Source: Phenylobacterium sp. NIBR 498073
GTDB lineage: Bacteria > Pseudomonadota > Alphaproteobacteria > Caulobacterales > Caulobacteraceae
Assembly: GCF_027286305.1 (NCBI RefSeq)
Contig: NZ_CP114599.1
Location: 868,001 to 932,000, forward strand
Length of the DNA stretch: 64,000 nt
Direction of reading: 5' to 3'
The translations under genes were made by a program, and so were the position numbers. Below, one piece after another: positions 1 to 8,745 of the stretch (positions within the stretch are counted from its first letter, which is position 1; each line of letters opens with the position of its first letter). The notes under the pieces were generated by a model that made no database searches, had not been told where the DNA came from, and saw only the letters and a program-made list of their open reading frames with translations.

Positions 1-424
1 AGGCCGGCAGGTCGATTTTGTTCAGGACCGGCACGATCTCGTGGTTGTTGTCGATCGCCTGGTAGACGTTGGCCAGGGTCTGAGCCTCGACGCCCTGCGA
101 GGAGTCGACGACCAGGATCGAGCCTTCGCACGCGGCCAGCGAGCGGCTGACCTCATAGGCGAAGTCGACGTGGCCGGGGGTGTCCATCAGGTTGAGGACA
201 TAGGTCTCGCCGTCCTGGGCCTTGTACTCCAGGCGCACGGTCTGGGCCTTGATGGTGATCCCGCGCTCGCGCTCGATCTCCATGTTGTCGAGGACCTGCT
301 CGGTCATCTCGCGCTTGGTCAGCGCGCCGGTCTCCTGGATGAGCCGGTCGGACAGGGTCGATTTCCCGTGGTCGATGTGAGCCACGATGGAGAAGTTGCG
401 GATGCGGGACAGAGGCGTCGTCAT
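1..424 (-). CDS. lepA: Elongation factor 4 (LepA), N-terminal part, cut by the window edge
   Basis: The first 141 residues of the ribosome back-translocating GTPase LepA/EF4 are visible; the gene runs off the left edge. The G1 loop (AHIDHGKS), the switch region with RGITIKAQ, the G3 motif [11 protein letters not shown] and the G4 motif NKID are all present in the expected order. The IKAQTVRL stretch after the RGIT motif is typical of LepA rather than EF-G or EF-Tu. It starts at ATG with the usual short leader [20 protein letters not shown]. The product acts on stalled or mistranslocated ribosomes in the cytoplasm. Confidence 0.97.
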   Translation of the reverse strand, partial: MTTPLSRIRNFSIVAHIDHGKSTLSDRLIQETGALTKREMTEQVLDNMEIERERGITIKAQTVRLEYKAQDGETYVLNLMDTPGHVDFAYEVSRSLAACEGSILVVDSSQGVEAQTLANVYQAIDNNHEIVPVLNKIDLPA

Positions 425-474
425 GGTGGCCTGCCTCTAGCACATTCGGCGAATATCGCGAGCGCGGCGTCAAT

Positions 475-1095
475 CTATGAGTGGGCGAGCGGGTGCTGGT
501 CGACGAGCGTGAGCCGACCGACGCGCGTATCCTTCGCAAAGATGGCGCCCGGTGCGACGACGGCGTTGGCGCCGATGCGCGTGCCGTCGCCTGCCAAGGC
601 GCCGAATTTCTCGACCTGGGTGTCGATCACGTCTTGGCCGAAGCGGATGCGGATGCGCTTGTCTTCAAGCTCGTTTCGATAGTTCGCCAGGATGCTGCCC
701 GCCTCCAGGTTGACCGCGGCGCCTAGGATGCTGTCCCCGACAAAATTGAGGTGCGCGAGCTTCGAACCCTTGAACATGAAGGTGGTCTTGAGCTCCGCGG
801 CGGGGCCGATGATGCAGTCGTCATCCATGAACACGCCGCCGCGCAGATAGGCGCTCGCGGCCACGAAGCATCGTGGGCCGATGATGGCCGGTCCCTTGAC
901 GACTGCGCCCGGCTCGACGCTCGCCGTCGCGTGGATCGCCACGTCGTTGGCGATCTCACAGCCAGCCGGCAGCTTCCCGATGGCCTCCAGCAGATGCGTC
1001 TCAGCATGCTGGATCACGCGCCACGGTGGTTCGGCGACATCGGCGAACAGTGAACTGGACCAACGCGCCACGTACTCGGCGACAACTATCGGCAT
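475..1095 (-). CDS. Left-handed beta-helix (hexapeptide repeat) protein, LpxA/GlmU-C-like
   Basis: A 206-residue protein. Roughly residues 45-190 carry imperfect hexapeptide repeats of the [LIV]-G-x4 type (for example VVKGPAIIGPRCF and GDGTRIGANAVVAPGA), which build the left-handed parallel beta-helix of acyl- and acetyltransferases. The layout resembles the acetyltransferase half of sugar-1-phosphate nucleotidyltransferases such as GlmU, without a nucleotidyltransferase domain. The substrate cannot be read from the sequence. It lies downstream of nothing on its own strand and is divergent from eipA; lepA follows about 50 bases further on the same strand. Confidence 0.8.
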   Translation of the reverse strand: MPIVVAEYVARWSSSLFADVAEPPWRVIQHAETHLLEAIGKLPAGCEIANDVAIHATASVEPGAVVKGPAIIGPRCFVAASAYLRGGVFMDDDCIIGPAAELKTTFMFKGSKLAHLNFVGDSILGAAVNLEAGSILANYRNELEDKRIRIRFGQDVIDTQVEKFGALAGDGTRIGANAVVAPGAIFAKDTRVGRLTLVDQHPLAHS

Positions 1096-1140
1096 GCTCG
1101 CTCCGGTCAGCTTCGGGCCGAAGACTGCGCCTTCGCATGG

Positions 1141-1155
1141 TTAATCGCCCGTTAA
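1141..1155 (+). promoter_or_regulatory. Perfect CtrA box (TTAA-N7-TTAA)
   Basis: Two TTAA half-sites are separated by exactly seven bases in the divergent region, 63 bases before the eipA start codon and 45 bases beyond the start of the hexapeptide-repeat gene. This matches the binding consensus of the master cell-cycle regulator CtrA. The location fits direct control of eipA, as reported for Brucella abortus. Confidence 0.75.
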
Positions 1156-1218
1156 GCCTGGCCGCCGCATTCATGCCGTCTGGGGATATGAGGCTCGTTC
1201 ACGCTTCAAGGGAATTTC

Positions 1219-1854
1219 ATGGACCGCCGCACGCTGATTGTTTCGGGACTGGCCACGCTTGGAACCGCGGGCTGCGCCACCGCCCAGCCCGGTGGGCCTG
1301 CCGGGCCGGGTGAGCTGCCGCCGCCGAGCCCGAGCGCCACCGCCAATCCCAGCTATTCGACCGGCCAGGCCGAGACCTACAGCCGCGAGGAACTGGTCAA
1401 CAACGTCTCCGATTTCCTCGGCGTCACCGCGGAGGCCGCCGGCGGCGCGGTCGAACGCGCCTTCCAGGACAATGGCCGGCCCACGGCCTACATCGCTGGC
1501 GAGGAAGCCTCCGGGGCCTTCGTGGGCGGCGCCCGCTATGGCCGCGGCCTGCTCTACATGAAGAACCGCCAGCCGATCGAAGTGTTCTGGCAGGGCCCGT
1601 CCGTGGGTTGGGACTTCGGCGGCAACGCCAGCCGCGTCTTCACCCTCTGCTACAATCTCCAGTACCCGGAAGTGATCTTCCAGCGGTTCCCTGGCGTCGA
1701 GGGCTCGGCCTATCTGGTCGCCGGTCTGGGCGTGAACTACCTGCGCTCGGACGACATTATCTTGGCTCCGATCCGCACCGGCGTCGGCGTCCGGCTCGGC
1801 GCCAATGTCGGCTATCTTGGATTCAGCCGGACTCGGCGCACCCTGCCCTTCTGA
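1219..1854 (+). CDS. eipA: EipA-type DUF1134 envelope protein
   Basis: A 211-residue exported protein. An N-terminal signal sequence (MDRRTLIVSGLATLGTAGC) ends in a cysteine, so a lipoprotein is possible although the lipobox (TAGC) is imperfect. A proline-rich linker follows to about residue 50. The rest is a DUF1134 domain with the phrases TAYIAGEEASGAF, GVGVRLGANVGYL and the C-terminal RTLPF. In Brucella the homologue EipA is a periplasmic eight-stranded beta-barrel needed for envelope stress resistance and is activated by CtrA. A CtrA box lies just upstream here. The alpha/beta-hydrolase gene begins 20 bases after the stop. Confidence 0.9.
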   Translation: MDRRTLIVSGLATLGTAGCATAQPGGPAGPGELPPPSPSATANPSYSTGQAETYSREELVNNVSDFLGVTAEAAGGAVERAFQDNGRPTAYIAGEEASGAFVGGARYGRGLLYMKNRQPIEVFWQGPSVGWDFGGNASRVFTLCYNLQYPEVIFQRFPGVEGSAYLVAGLGVNYLRSDDIILAPIRTGVGVRLGANVGYLGFSRTRRTLPF

Positions 1855-1874
1855 GGCGACGGGGGGGCGGCGCG

Positions 1875-2633
1875 ATGCGGCCGGTCAGCGACACCAAGTG
1901 GATCCAATGCCAGACGCCGGCCGGCGACCTGCTGGTCTTCGCCGGCCGGCCCGAGCTTCGCGACCGCCACAAGTCGGTGGTGGTGCTGATCCACGACGTG
2001 CTCTCGACGCCGGGCTCGATGGCCCCCTGGTTCGCCCGCCTGGAGCCGGAGGCGGAGGTCATGCTGGCCACGCTGCCCGGCCACGGGACGGCGCCGCCGC
2101 TCTCGGCCCACGGCTGGGACGATCTCGTCAATGGAATGGGCCAGAGCCTGCGCACCGTGCTGCCCGGGCGGCGGGTGCTGGTGGCCGGGCTCGGTCTTGG
2201 CGGGCTGCTGGCCCTGGCGCTCAACGCCCGCGGCTACGCCGCCGTGGCGTTCGATCCGTTTTTCTCGACCGCCGGGCGCTGGCCGCTGGAGGTGGTGCTC
2301 GAACGCCGCGCCGCCCAGGGCGAGCTGCCCGTACCGGAGTTCCTGTTCGAAGCGCTCGGCTGGCGTGACGGGGCCATCGTCCAGAACCGCAGCTATGGCG
2401 GCCTGCTCGACCGGCTGAAGGCGCCGGCCCTGGTGGTTTGCGGCGACGTGCCGCTGGTTCCGCCCCGGGACCTGGCCATGGCCCCGTCGCTGATGGACGA
2501 GGCCGACCACGCCCTGGCGGCCGCCTATCCGAACCTGCGCATGCAGATCGCCGCAGGCTGCGGCCACGACGTGCTCAGCCAGGCGACCGACTTCTGCCGC
2601 GACATCATCCTCGACGAGCTGGCCCGCGCCTGA
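1875..2633 (+). CDS. Alpha/beta-hydrolase fold protein lacking the nucleophilic serine
   Basis: A 252-residue alpha/beta-hydrolase fold. It shows the strand leading to the oxyanion region (VVLIHDVLSTPGS), the LPGHG turn, a nucleophile elbow, and a late histidine (AAGCGHDVLSQ). The elbow reads VAGLGLGGLLAL, so the usual G-x-S-x-G serine is glycine (codon ggt at about 2201). It may therefore be a non-catalytic or altered member of the family. The start chosen is the ATG after the eipA stop, preceded by a G-rich run; an open frame upstream overlaps eipA and is rejected. Probably cotranscribed with eipA. Confidence 0.75.
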   Translation: MRPVSDTKWIQCQTPAGDLLVFAGRPELRDRHKSVVVLIHDVLSTPGSMAPWFARLEPEAEVMLATLPGHGTAPPLSAHGWDDLVNGMGQSLRTVLPGRRVLVAGLGLGGLLALALNARGYAAVAFDPFFSTAGRWPLEVVLERRAAQGELPVPEFLFEALGWRDGAIVQNRSYGGLLDRLKAPALVVCGDVPLVPPRDLAMAPSLMDEADHALAAAYPNLRMQIAAGCGHDVLSQATDFCRDIILDELARA

Positions 2634-2642
2634 AGTCGAGAA

Positions 2643-2658
2643 GCCCGGGACGCCGGGC
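2643..2658. terminator. Short GC hairpin between convergent genes
   Basis: A 6-bp GC stem with a 4-base loop sits between the converging hydrolase and UPF0114 genes. There is no clear T-tract, so its role as a terminator is uncertain. Confidence 0.3.
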
Positions 2659-2659
2659 C

Positions 2660-3205
2660 TCAGTGCTTGTCGACCTTGGCCGCCAGCCAGTCCATCAGCG
2701 CCAGCAGCACGCCCGAGATCACGAAGGTCACGTGGATGACCACCAGCCACATCAGGCTGCGGTCCGACAGATCCTTGCCTTCCGACAGCTCCATGAACGC
2801 CTTGAGCAGCGCGATCGCCGAGATCGCGACGATCGAGGCGATCAGCTTCATCTTTAGGCCCGAGAAGTCGACCGTGCCCATCCAGCTCGGCCGGTCCTCG
2901 TCGTCGGCGGTGTCGATCTTGGAGACGAAGTTCTCGTAGCCCGAGAAGATCACGATCAGCAGCAGGTTGCCGGCCAGCGACAGGTCGATGAGCTTCAGCA
3001 CCATCATGATCGCCTGGTTCGGCGTCATGGTCAGCAGGCCCGACAGCTCGTGCACCGCCTCGTTGAAGAAGACGACCAGCAACGCCATCAGCGCGCCGAC
3101 CAGGCCCACATAGAAGGGGGCCATCAGCCAGCGCGAATGAAACAGTCCAGCTTCCAGCACGCGTTCGGCGGCGGGTTTGGGCTTGCGGCTAGGGGTGTTC
3201 GGCAT
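2660..3205 (-). CDS. UPF0114 (YqhA family) inner-membrane protein
   Basis: A 181-residue protein with about four hydrophobic segments (near residues 30-50, 70-90, 122-140 and 155-172). It carries the family phrases LFHSRWLMAPFYVGL near the N terminus, FSGYENFVSKID in the middle and DFSGLKMKLIASIVAISAI after it, which identify UPF0114/YqhA. No biochemical role is established for the family. It lies downstream of pheT on the same strand; a 12-bp hairpin lies between the two and covers the ribosome-binding region of this gene. Confidence 0.9.
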   Translation of the reverse strand: MPNTPSRKPKPAAERVLEAGLFHSRWLMAPFYVGLVGALMALLVVFFNEAVHELSGLLTMTPNQAIMMVLKLIDLSLAGNLLLIVIFSGYENFVSKIDTADDEDRPSWMGTVDFSGLKMKLIASIVAISAIALLKAFMELSEGKDLSDRSLMWLVVIHVTFVISGVLLALMDWLAAKVDKH

Positions 3206-3210
3206 GCGGT

Positions 3211-3244
3211 CGGGGTCTCTCCTTGGCTTTAGGGAGAGACCCCG
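3211..3244 (-). terminator. Strong hairpin between pheT and the UPF0114 gene
   Basis: A perfect 12-bp stem with a 10-base loop lies between the pheT stop and the next gene on the minus strand. There is no T-tract. The 3' arm on the minus strand includes GGAGAG, the only Shine-Dalgarno-like sequence before the UPF0114 start, so the hairpin could either end pheT transcription or mask that ribosome-binding site. Confidence 0.5.
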
Positions 3245-3259
3245 AGGCGCAGTTTCACG

Positions 3260-5635
3260 TCAAGCGCGCAGCTTGGCGCTCACGGCCTTTTCAGCGGCGG
3301 CGACCACCTTGGCCGACAGCGCCTCGATCTCGGCGTCGGTCAGGGTCTTCTCCCGCGGTTGCAGCAGGATCTCCACCGCCACCGACTTGGAGCCTTCGGC
3401 GACGCCCTGGCCGCGATAGACGTCGAACACGCGGGCCTCCGTGATCAACGCCTTGTCGGCGCCGGCCACGGCCTTGATCAGGTCGCCCGCGGCTACCGCC
3501 TCGTCGACCACGAAGGCGAAGTCGCGCGACAGCGGCATCAGCGCCGACAGCTCCAGCGCCGGCTTGGTCTTGGTCGCCTTCTTCTTCGGCTCCGGCACGT
3601 TGTCGAGGATCAGCTCGAAGCCCAGCACCGGGCCTTCGACGTCCAGCGCCTTGAGGATGCGCGGATGGATCTCGCCGAACTCGACCAGCGCGTTCTTGCC
3701 CAGCCGCAGCGCGGCCGAACGGCCCGGGTGCCACCAGTCGGCCAGCCCGCCCTGGACCGTCTGCAGCGAGCCCGTGGGCGCGCCCAGGTCGTCCAGCAGC
3801 GACAGCACGTCGGCCTTCAGCTCGAACAGGGCGTCGGCGGCGCCGCCGTCCCAGCGCCGTGGCGCGTGCGGGGCGACGATGGCGCTGATCGCGGTCAGCT
3901 GGTCGGCCGGCTGGTCGCCCTTGTAGATCGGGCCGATCTCGAACAGCGCCACGTCGGGGAAGCCGCGCCGCGCATTGCGGCCGGCCGCCTCGATCAGGTT
4001 CGGCAGGATCGACGGCCGCATGCAGTCGAGGTCCGAGGCGATCGGGTTGGTGATCACCAGCTCGGGCGCGCCGCCGCCGAACAGGGCCGCGGTCTCGCGC
4101 TTGGTGAAGCTCCAGGTGATGGTCTCGGCATAGCCCTTGGCGGCCATCGCCCGGCGGCCGGTCCGCACGCGAGTTTGGCGCGCGGTCAGCACGCCGCCGG
4201 CCGGCTGCGCCATCTCGGGCAGGGGCGAGGCGGGCAGGGCGTCATAGCCCTCGATCCGCGCCACTTCCTCGACCAGGTCGGCCTTGCCCTCGACGTCGCG
4301 CCGCCAGGTCGGCGGAAAGACCTTGTCGCCGTCCAGGACGAAGCCCAGGTCGGTCAGGATCTGGTCGATGCGCGCGGCCGGCAGGTCCAGGCCCGACAGC
4401 TGCTTCACATAGGCCCGGTCGAAGACCACGGGGTCGGGCGCAGCGGGGGCCTCGCCGACCACGGTCACTTCCGAGGCCTCGCCGCCGCAGAGTTCGAGGA
4501 TCAGCTTGGTGGCCAGCTCCAGGCCTGGGACCTGGCTCGCCGGATCGACCGTGCGCGCGAAGCGGTACTGCGCGTCCGAGGTGATCCCGGTCGTGCGGCC
4601 GGTCTGGGCGATGCGGATCGGGTCGAACCAGGCGCTTTCCACGAAGACGTCGGTGGTCTCTTCCGAGCAGCCGGTCGAGAGGCCGCCCATCACCCCGCCC
4701 AGACCGATCACGCCCGAACCGTCGGCGATGACGGTGATTTCCGGCGTCACCGCATAGGTCTTGCCGTCCAGCGCCTCGACGCTCTCGCCGTCCTTGCCGG
4801 CGCGGGCCTCGATGAAGCCGCCGGAGAGCTTGCCCGCGTCATAGACGTGCAGCGGCCGGGCGCGGTCGTAGGAGATCAGGTTGGTGACGTCGACCAAGGC
4901 GTTGATGGGGCGCAGGCCGATCGAGGTGAGCTTCTGCTGCAGCCAGGCCGGCGAGGGGCCGTTCTTGACGCCGCGGATCAGCCGGCCGGTGAACTGGCGG
5001 CAGCCGTCCGATCCGTCCAGGCGGATCTCGATCGGGTTGGCGAACTGGCCGGCCACCGGCGCGACCGAGACGTCCTTCAGCTTGCCCAGGCCCGCGGCGG
5101 CCAGGTCGCGGGCGATGCCGACCACGCCCAGCCAGTCGGGGCGGTTGGGGGTGACCTCGAAGTCGATCACCGCTTCCAGACCCAGCGCCTCGGCGACAGG
5201 CACGCCCACCGCCAGGCTGTCGGGCAGCTCCATGATGCCGTCGGACTCCGACGCCGTCTCCAGCTCCGAGGCCGAGCACAGCATGCCGTGCGAGACGACG
5301 CCGCGCACCGGCTTCTCGACCAGGGTCACGCCCAGGCCGGGCACATAGGCGCCGATCGGGGCGTAGACGACGGTGATCCCGGCCCGCGCGTTCGGCGCGC
5401 CGCAGACGATCTCCTTGCGCCCGTCGCGGGTGTCCACCTGGCAGACGCGCAGCCGGTCGGCGTTGGGGTGCTGCACCGCCTCGACGATCTTGGCGACCGA
5501 GAACGCGGCCAGCTTGGCGGCCGGGTCGTCGACGTGTTCGACCTCCAGTCCGGCCATGGTCATGGCGTCGACGACCTGCTGCGTGGTCGCGTCGGTTTCG
5601 AGGTGGTCTTTCAACCAGGAGAGCGTGAACTTCAT
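3260..5635 (-). CDS. pheT: Phenylalanyl-tRNA synthetase beta subunit
   Basis: A 791-residue beta chain of the alpha2-beta2 PheRS that charges tRNA-Phe in the cytoplasm. Visible in order are the N-terminal [14 protein letters not shown] segment, the EMAP/tRNA-binding domain (about residues 40-150), the B3/B4 editing region, the B5 domain, the catalytic-core-like region and the C-terminal ferredoxin-fold anticodon-binding domain ([10 protein letters not shown] onward). Length is normal for the family. The ATG start overlaps the stop of the ASCH gene by four bases (ATGA), so translation is coupled. An upstream in-frame extension exists but lies inside the ASCH gene. Confidence 0.98.
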   Translation of the reverse strand: MKFTLSWLKDHLETDATTQQVVDAMTMAGLEVEHVDDPAAKLAAFSVAKIVEAVQHPNADRLRVCQVDTRDGRKEIVCGAPNARAGITVVYAPIGAYVPGLGVTLVEKPVRGVVSHGMLCSASELETASESDGIMELPDSLAVGVPVAEALGLEAVIDFEVTPNRPDWLGVVGIARDLAAAGLGKLKDVSVAPVAGQFANPIEIRLDGSDGCRQFTGRLIRGVKNGPSPAWLQQKLTSIGLRPINALVDVTNLISYDRARPLHVYDAGKLSGGFIEARAGKDGESVEALDGKTYAVTPEITVIADGSGVIGLGGVMGGLSTGCSEETTDVFVESAWFDPIRIAQTGRTTGITSDAQYRFARTVDPASQVPGLELATKLILELCGGEASEVTVVGEAPAAPDPVVFDRAYVKQLSGLDLPAARIDQILTDLGFVLDGDKVFPPTWRRDVEGKADLVEEVARIEGYDALPASPLPEMAQPAGGVLTARQTRVRTGRRAMAAKGYAETITWSFTKRETAALFGGGAPELVITNPIASDLDCMRPSILPNLIEAAGRNARRGFPDVALFEIGPIYKGDQPADQLTAISAIVAPHAPRRWDGGAADALFELKADVLSLLDDLGAPTGSLQTVQGGLADWWHPGRSAALRLGKNALVEFGEIHPRILKALDVEGPVLGFELILDNVPEPKKKATKTKPALELSALMPLSRDFAFVVDEAVAAGDLIKAVAGADKALITEARVFDVYRGQGVAEGSKSVAVEILLQPREKTLTDAEIEALSAKVVAAAEKAVSAKLRA

Positions 5636-6036
5636 TGATCGGCTCCTTCGCCGATGATCTCGACCAGGCGGAAGCGTTCGCACCAGAGCATCATGTCGGG
5701 TGCGAAGGCGCCTTCGCGGGTGAAACAGTCTTCGTGGACGGCGGCCCAGTGGGCGTAGCTCAGGTCGCCTTCGCCTTCTTCGGCGGCGAAGTCGTCTGGA
5801 ACCTCGTCGAACCGCCGCTGGACCAGTTCAGTGGACTCGATGACGACGCAGGGCGCGCCCGCGCCGTCGAGCACCACATAGCGGGCGCCGGCTGCGCTGC
5901 CCTTCAGCCCCTGCGACGCCGGCCAGCAGGTCGCGGTCTTCCTGCCCTGGAGCACCAGGGCCAGAAGCTCGTCGGCCATCGCCGGGCTGTCGCCGAAAGC
6001 AAAGTGCTCCAGCGTGCTGTAGGCGCTTGCGGGCAT
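5632..6036 (-). CDS. ASCH-domain protein between pheS and pheT
   Basis: A 134-residue ASCH (ASC-1 homology) domain protein. The fold is indicated by [10 protein letters not shown] near residues 31-40, the strand [17 protein letters not shown], and the [13 protein letters not shown] segment late in the chain, with the family GxK and EGD..Y..W motifs. ASCH domains are PUA-like and are proposed to bind RNA or modified nucleosides; some act as amidohydrolases on modified cytidines. The start ATG overlaps the pheS stop (TGATG) and the stop overlaps the pheT start (ATGA), so the three genes form one coupled unit. The substrate is unknown. Confidence 0.88.
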   Translation of the reverse strand: MPASAYSTLEHFAFGDSPAMADELLALVLQGRKTATCWPASQGLKGSAAGARYVVLDGAGAPCVVIESTELVQRRFDEVPDDFAAEEGEGDLSYAHWAAVHEDCFTREGAFAPDMMLWCERFRLVEIIGEGADQ

Positions 6037-7154
6037 CAGCTCAGGCCAGAGGCCTGGTTCGGCGCCGCATAGGGGCTGAAGCCGTAGTGCTCCAGCCAGC
6101 GCACGTCGCTGGCGAACATGTCGCGCAGGTCGGGCATGCCGTACTTCAGCACCCCCAGCCGGTCGACGCCGCAGCCGAACGCGAAGCCCTGCCAGACGTC
6201 CGGGTCCAGGCCGCAGTTGCGCAGCACGTTCGGGTGCACCATCCCGCAGCCGAGGATCTCCAGCCAGTCGGTTCCCTGGCCGATCTTCACCTCGCCGCCG
6301 GAGCGGTCGCACTGGACGTCCATCTCGGCGCTCGGCTCGGTGAACGGGAAGTGGTGCGGGCGGAAGCGGGTGACCACCTCGGGCGTCTCGAAGTAGCGCG
6401 ACAGGAAGGTCTCCAGCGTCCACTTCAGGTGGCCCATGTGGATGGCCTTGTCGATCACCAGGCCTTCGATCTGGTGGAACATCGGCGTGTGGGTCTGGTC
6501 TGAGTCCTTGCGGAACGTGCGGCCCGGCACGATCACCCGGATCGGCGGCTCCCCATTTCCTGAAGGAGGGCCGTTGGCGATCCAACCCGGCAGCTTCTCG
6601 TTGACCTTGTGCATGACCCGCACCTGCACCGGGCTGGTGTGGGTGCGCAGCACCTTGCGCTCGCCGTTGGCGTCCTCCGGCAGGAAGAAGGTGTCGTGCA
6701 TCTCCCGCGCCGGGTGCTTGGGCGGGAAGTTCAGGGCCGTGAAGTTGTTGAAGTCGGTCTCGATGTCCGGGCCCTCGGCGACCGAGAAGCCCATCTCGGC
6801 GAACACCGCGATCATCTCGTCCATGACCTGCATGGTCGGATGCACGCTGCCCTTGCGGCGCGGCGGCGCCGGCAGGGTCAGGTCGACCTTCTCGGCCGCC
6901 AGCTTGGCGTCGAGTTCGGCCGCCTCCAGCACCTGCTTGCGCGCGGCGATGGCGGCCTGGACCCGGTCGCGCAGGCCGTTGATCTGCGGGCCGCGCTCGC
7001 GCCGCTCGTCGGGGCTCATGCCCCCCAGCGACTTGAGCAGGTCGGAAATGGAGCCGGACTTGCCGAGGGCGGAGACGCGCACGGCCTCAAGGGCGGCGGC
7101 GTCGCCCGCGCCGTCGACGGCGGCGAGGATGTCAGCTTCGAGTTGGGCGGTCAT
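6036..7154 (-). CDS. pheS: Phenylalanyl-tRNA synthetase alpha subunit
   Basis: A 372-residue alpha chain of PheRS. An N-terminal coiled-coil (about residues 1-95) is followed by the class II catalytic core: motif 1 around [19 protein letters not shown], motif 2 ([21 protein letters not shown]) and motif 3 ([20 protein letters not shown]). The start MTAQLEAD was chosen because the upstream in-frame extension runs through the rplT terminator hairpin. The gene heads a tightly coupled pheS-ASCH-pheT operon. Confidence 0.98.
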   Translation of the reverse strand: MTAQLEADILAAVDGAGDAAALEAVRVSALGKSGSISDLLKSLGGMSPDERRERGPQINGLRDRVQAAIAARKQVLEAAELDAKLAAEKVDLTLPAPPRRKGSVHPTMQVMDEMIAVFAEMGFSVAEGPDIETDFNNFTALNFPPKHPAREMHDTFFLPEDANGERKVLRTHTSPVQVRVMHKVNEKLPGWIANGPPSGNGEPPIRVIVPGRTFRKDSDQTHTPMFHQIEGLVIDKAIHMGHLKWTLETFLSRYFETPEVVTRFRPHHFPFTEPSAEMDVQCDRSGGEVKIGQGTDWLEILGCGMVHPNVLRNCGLDPDVWQGFAFGCGVDRLGVLKYGMPDLRDMFASDVRWLEHYGFSPYAAPNQASGLS

Positions 7155-7201
7155 GACGGGCTGCTCTAAGGGATCGAATGGAGCGCGGGAAGCGGAGACA
7201 G

Positions 7202-7236
7202 CAAAAAGCCCTCCGGCGGTCCTCGCCGGAGGGCTT
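7202..7236 (-). terminator. Rho-independent terminator after rplT
   Basis: A perfect 13-bp GC-rich stem with a 5-base loop, followed on the minus strand by a run of T residues, lies between rplT and pheS. It is a textbook intrinsic terminator and separates the ribosomal-protein transcript from pheST. Confidence 0.9.
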
Positions 7237-7273
7237 CTCGATTGCTCAGTTAAGTCTGTCGACTCAAACGGCC

Positions 7274-7630
7274 TCAAGCCAGCGCGGCGCGAACCTTGTC
7301 GGCGATGGCCTTGAACCCGGTGGGATCGTTACCCGCGATGTCCGAGAGGACCTTGCGGTCGATTTCGATCCCGGCCTTGTCCAGGCCGAAGATAAACTGC
7401 GAGTAGGTGAAGCCTTCCAGGCGAGCCGCAGCGTTGATGCGCTGGATCCACAGCGAACGGAAGTTGCGCTTGCGGACCTTGCGGTCGCGGTAGGCGTACT
7501 GACCGGCCTTGTCCACGGCCGCCTTGGCGGCGCGGATGGTGTTCTTGCGGCGCCCGTAGAAGCCCTTGGCTTGCTCGAGAACCTTCTTGTGCTTGGCGTG
7601 GGCGACAACGCCCCGTTTCACGCGAGCCAT
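7274..7630 (-). CDS. rplT: 50S ribosomal protein L20
   Basis: A 118-residue L20, full length. The signature [20 protein letters not shown] at the N terminus and the [17 protein letters not shown] segment in the middle are diagnostic. L20 is an early 23S rRNA assembly protein. It lies 13 bases downstream of rpmI in the conserved rpmI-rplT pair. infC, which in many bacteria precedes rpmI, is about 6 kb away here. Confidence 0.98.
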   Translation of the reverse strand: MARVKRGVVAHAKHKKVLEQAKGFYGRRKNTIRAAKAAVDKAGQYAYRDRKVRKRNFRSLWIQRINAAARLEGFTYSQFIFGLDKAGIEIDRKVLSDIAGNDPTGFKAIADKVRAALA

Positions 7631-7643
7631 GTGTCAGTTCTCC

Positions 7644-7844
7644 TTAAAGGCCGTAGGGGAGCCAAAGCTTGACGATCTTGGTGTCAGCTTCGGTCATCAC
7701 CTTGGTGCCGCGGTTCTGACGGATGTACTTCGCGTTGTGGCTGATCAGGCGGTGACGCTTGCCAGCGACGCCGGCCTTCAGCTTGCCGGTCGCGGTCATT
7801 TTGAAGCGTTTTTTAACGCCCGACTTGGTCTTCAACTTCGGCAT
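7644..7844 (-). CDS. rpmI: 50S ribosomal protein L35
   Basis: A 66-residue L35 with the typical start [20 protein letters not shown] and the KHRLISHN-like segment ([18 protein letters not shown]). The start was placed at MPKLK; an open frame extends upstream but does not resemble L35. It is the first gene of the rpmI-rplT transcript, whose promoter should lie in the 190-base region shared with the divergent DUF1345 gene. Confidence 0.98.
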   Translation of the reverse strand: MPKLKTKSGVKKRFKMTATGKLKAGVAGKRHRLISHNAKYIRQNRGTKVMTEADTKIVKLWLPYGL

Positions 7845-8034
7845 TTCTCTGCGGAGCCTTGCGACCCCGTCCTCTGGCGTATTGATGAGCCGCCCTGGCA
7901 TGCCTTTGGCCAGACGACTCCGAAGAGCGGGGCGTTTACGCGAAAGGGTGAGGGAAGGCAAGGCTTTGAGTCGGGTGCGGCGACTCGCCTGGGGCTGTCA
8001 TATAGTCGTGACGCCCGCCTGGAACGAGGGTCCG
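7845..8034. promoter_or_regulatory. Divergent promoter region with three GANTC sites
   Basis: The 190 bases between rpmI (leftward) and the DUF1345 gene (rightward) hold three GANTC sites at 7916-7920, 7968-7972 and 7982-7986. GANTC is the methylation target of CcrM, and GcrA acts at promoters carrying it. No -35/-10 pair is obvious by eye. Confidence 0.35.
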
Positions 8035-8733
8035 ATGACGCTGACGCCAGCCCCGCAAGCGCCCCGGCGGCGCATGCTCGGAACCTTCGTGGCGCGGCCG
8101 CGGCTGCTCGTCGCCGCCGCCGCGGGCCTGGCCGTCTGGACCGCTTGCCTGCTGATCCCCAGCGGCCTCAGCACGGTGACCACGGCGATTCTCGCCTGGG
8201 ACGCCACCTGCCTGACCTTCATCGCCCTGGCGTTCCGCATGATGTGGGGCGCCGACTCTGCGCGGATGCGGGCGGTCGCCGCCACCCAGGACCAGGGGCA
8301 GGGGGTGATCCTCGCCCTGGTCATCGCCGCCGCCGCGGCCAGCATCTGGGTCATCGCCAAGGAGCTCTCGGCCGCCAAGGCCGATGTCGGCCTGGTCAAG
8401 GCGCTGCGGGTGATGCTGGTCTTCGCGACCGTCGCCGCGTCCTGGTTCATGGTCCAGCTGATCTTCGCCCTGCATTATGCGCACGAGTACTACGCGCCGG
8501 ACGACGACACCCCGCGCGACGCCGGCGGCCTGCTGTTCCCCGGCGGCGAGGAGCCCGACTACTGGGACTTCCTGCACTTCTCGGTGGTCATCGGCGTGGC
8601 CAGCCAGACCGCCGACATCGCCTTCACCTCCAAGGAGCTGCGGCGCATCGGCACGGTCCACGGCGTCGTCGCCTTCACCTTCAACACCGTGGTCCTGGCC
8701 CTGACGATCAACCTTCTGGCCGGCCTGTTCTGA
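8035..8733 (+). CDS. DUF1345 integral membrane protein
   Basis: A 232-residue membrane protein with about five transmembrane segments. The stretch LHYAHEYYAP and the later DFLHFSVVIGVASQTADI are the family hallmarks of DUF1345, whose function is not established. The ATG used gives a short cytoplasmic leader (MTLTPAPQAPRRR) before the first hydrophobic segment; a longer in-frame extension overlaps the rpmI promoter region and is less likely. The gene stands alone, convergent with the EamA exporter. Confidence 0.85.
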   Translation: MTLTPAPQAPRRRMLGTFVARPRLLVAAAAGLAVWTACLLIPSGLSTVTTAILAWDATCLTFIALAFRMMWGADSARMRAVAATQDQGQGVILALVIAAAAASIWVIAKELSAAKADVGLVKALRVMLVFATVAASWFMVQLIFALHYAHEYYAPDDDTPRDAGGLLFPGGEEPDYWDFLHFSVVIGVASQTADIAFTSKELRRIGTVHGVVAFTFNTVVLALTINLLAGLF

Positions 8734-8745
8734 GCTTTCTCGTCG

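Noticed and set aside
3359..5638. A 759-codon open frame antisense to pheT
   Set aside because: Same artefact: the sense strand encodes complete PheT, and the antisense product is compositionally biased with no recognisable motif.
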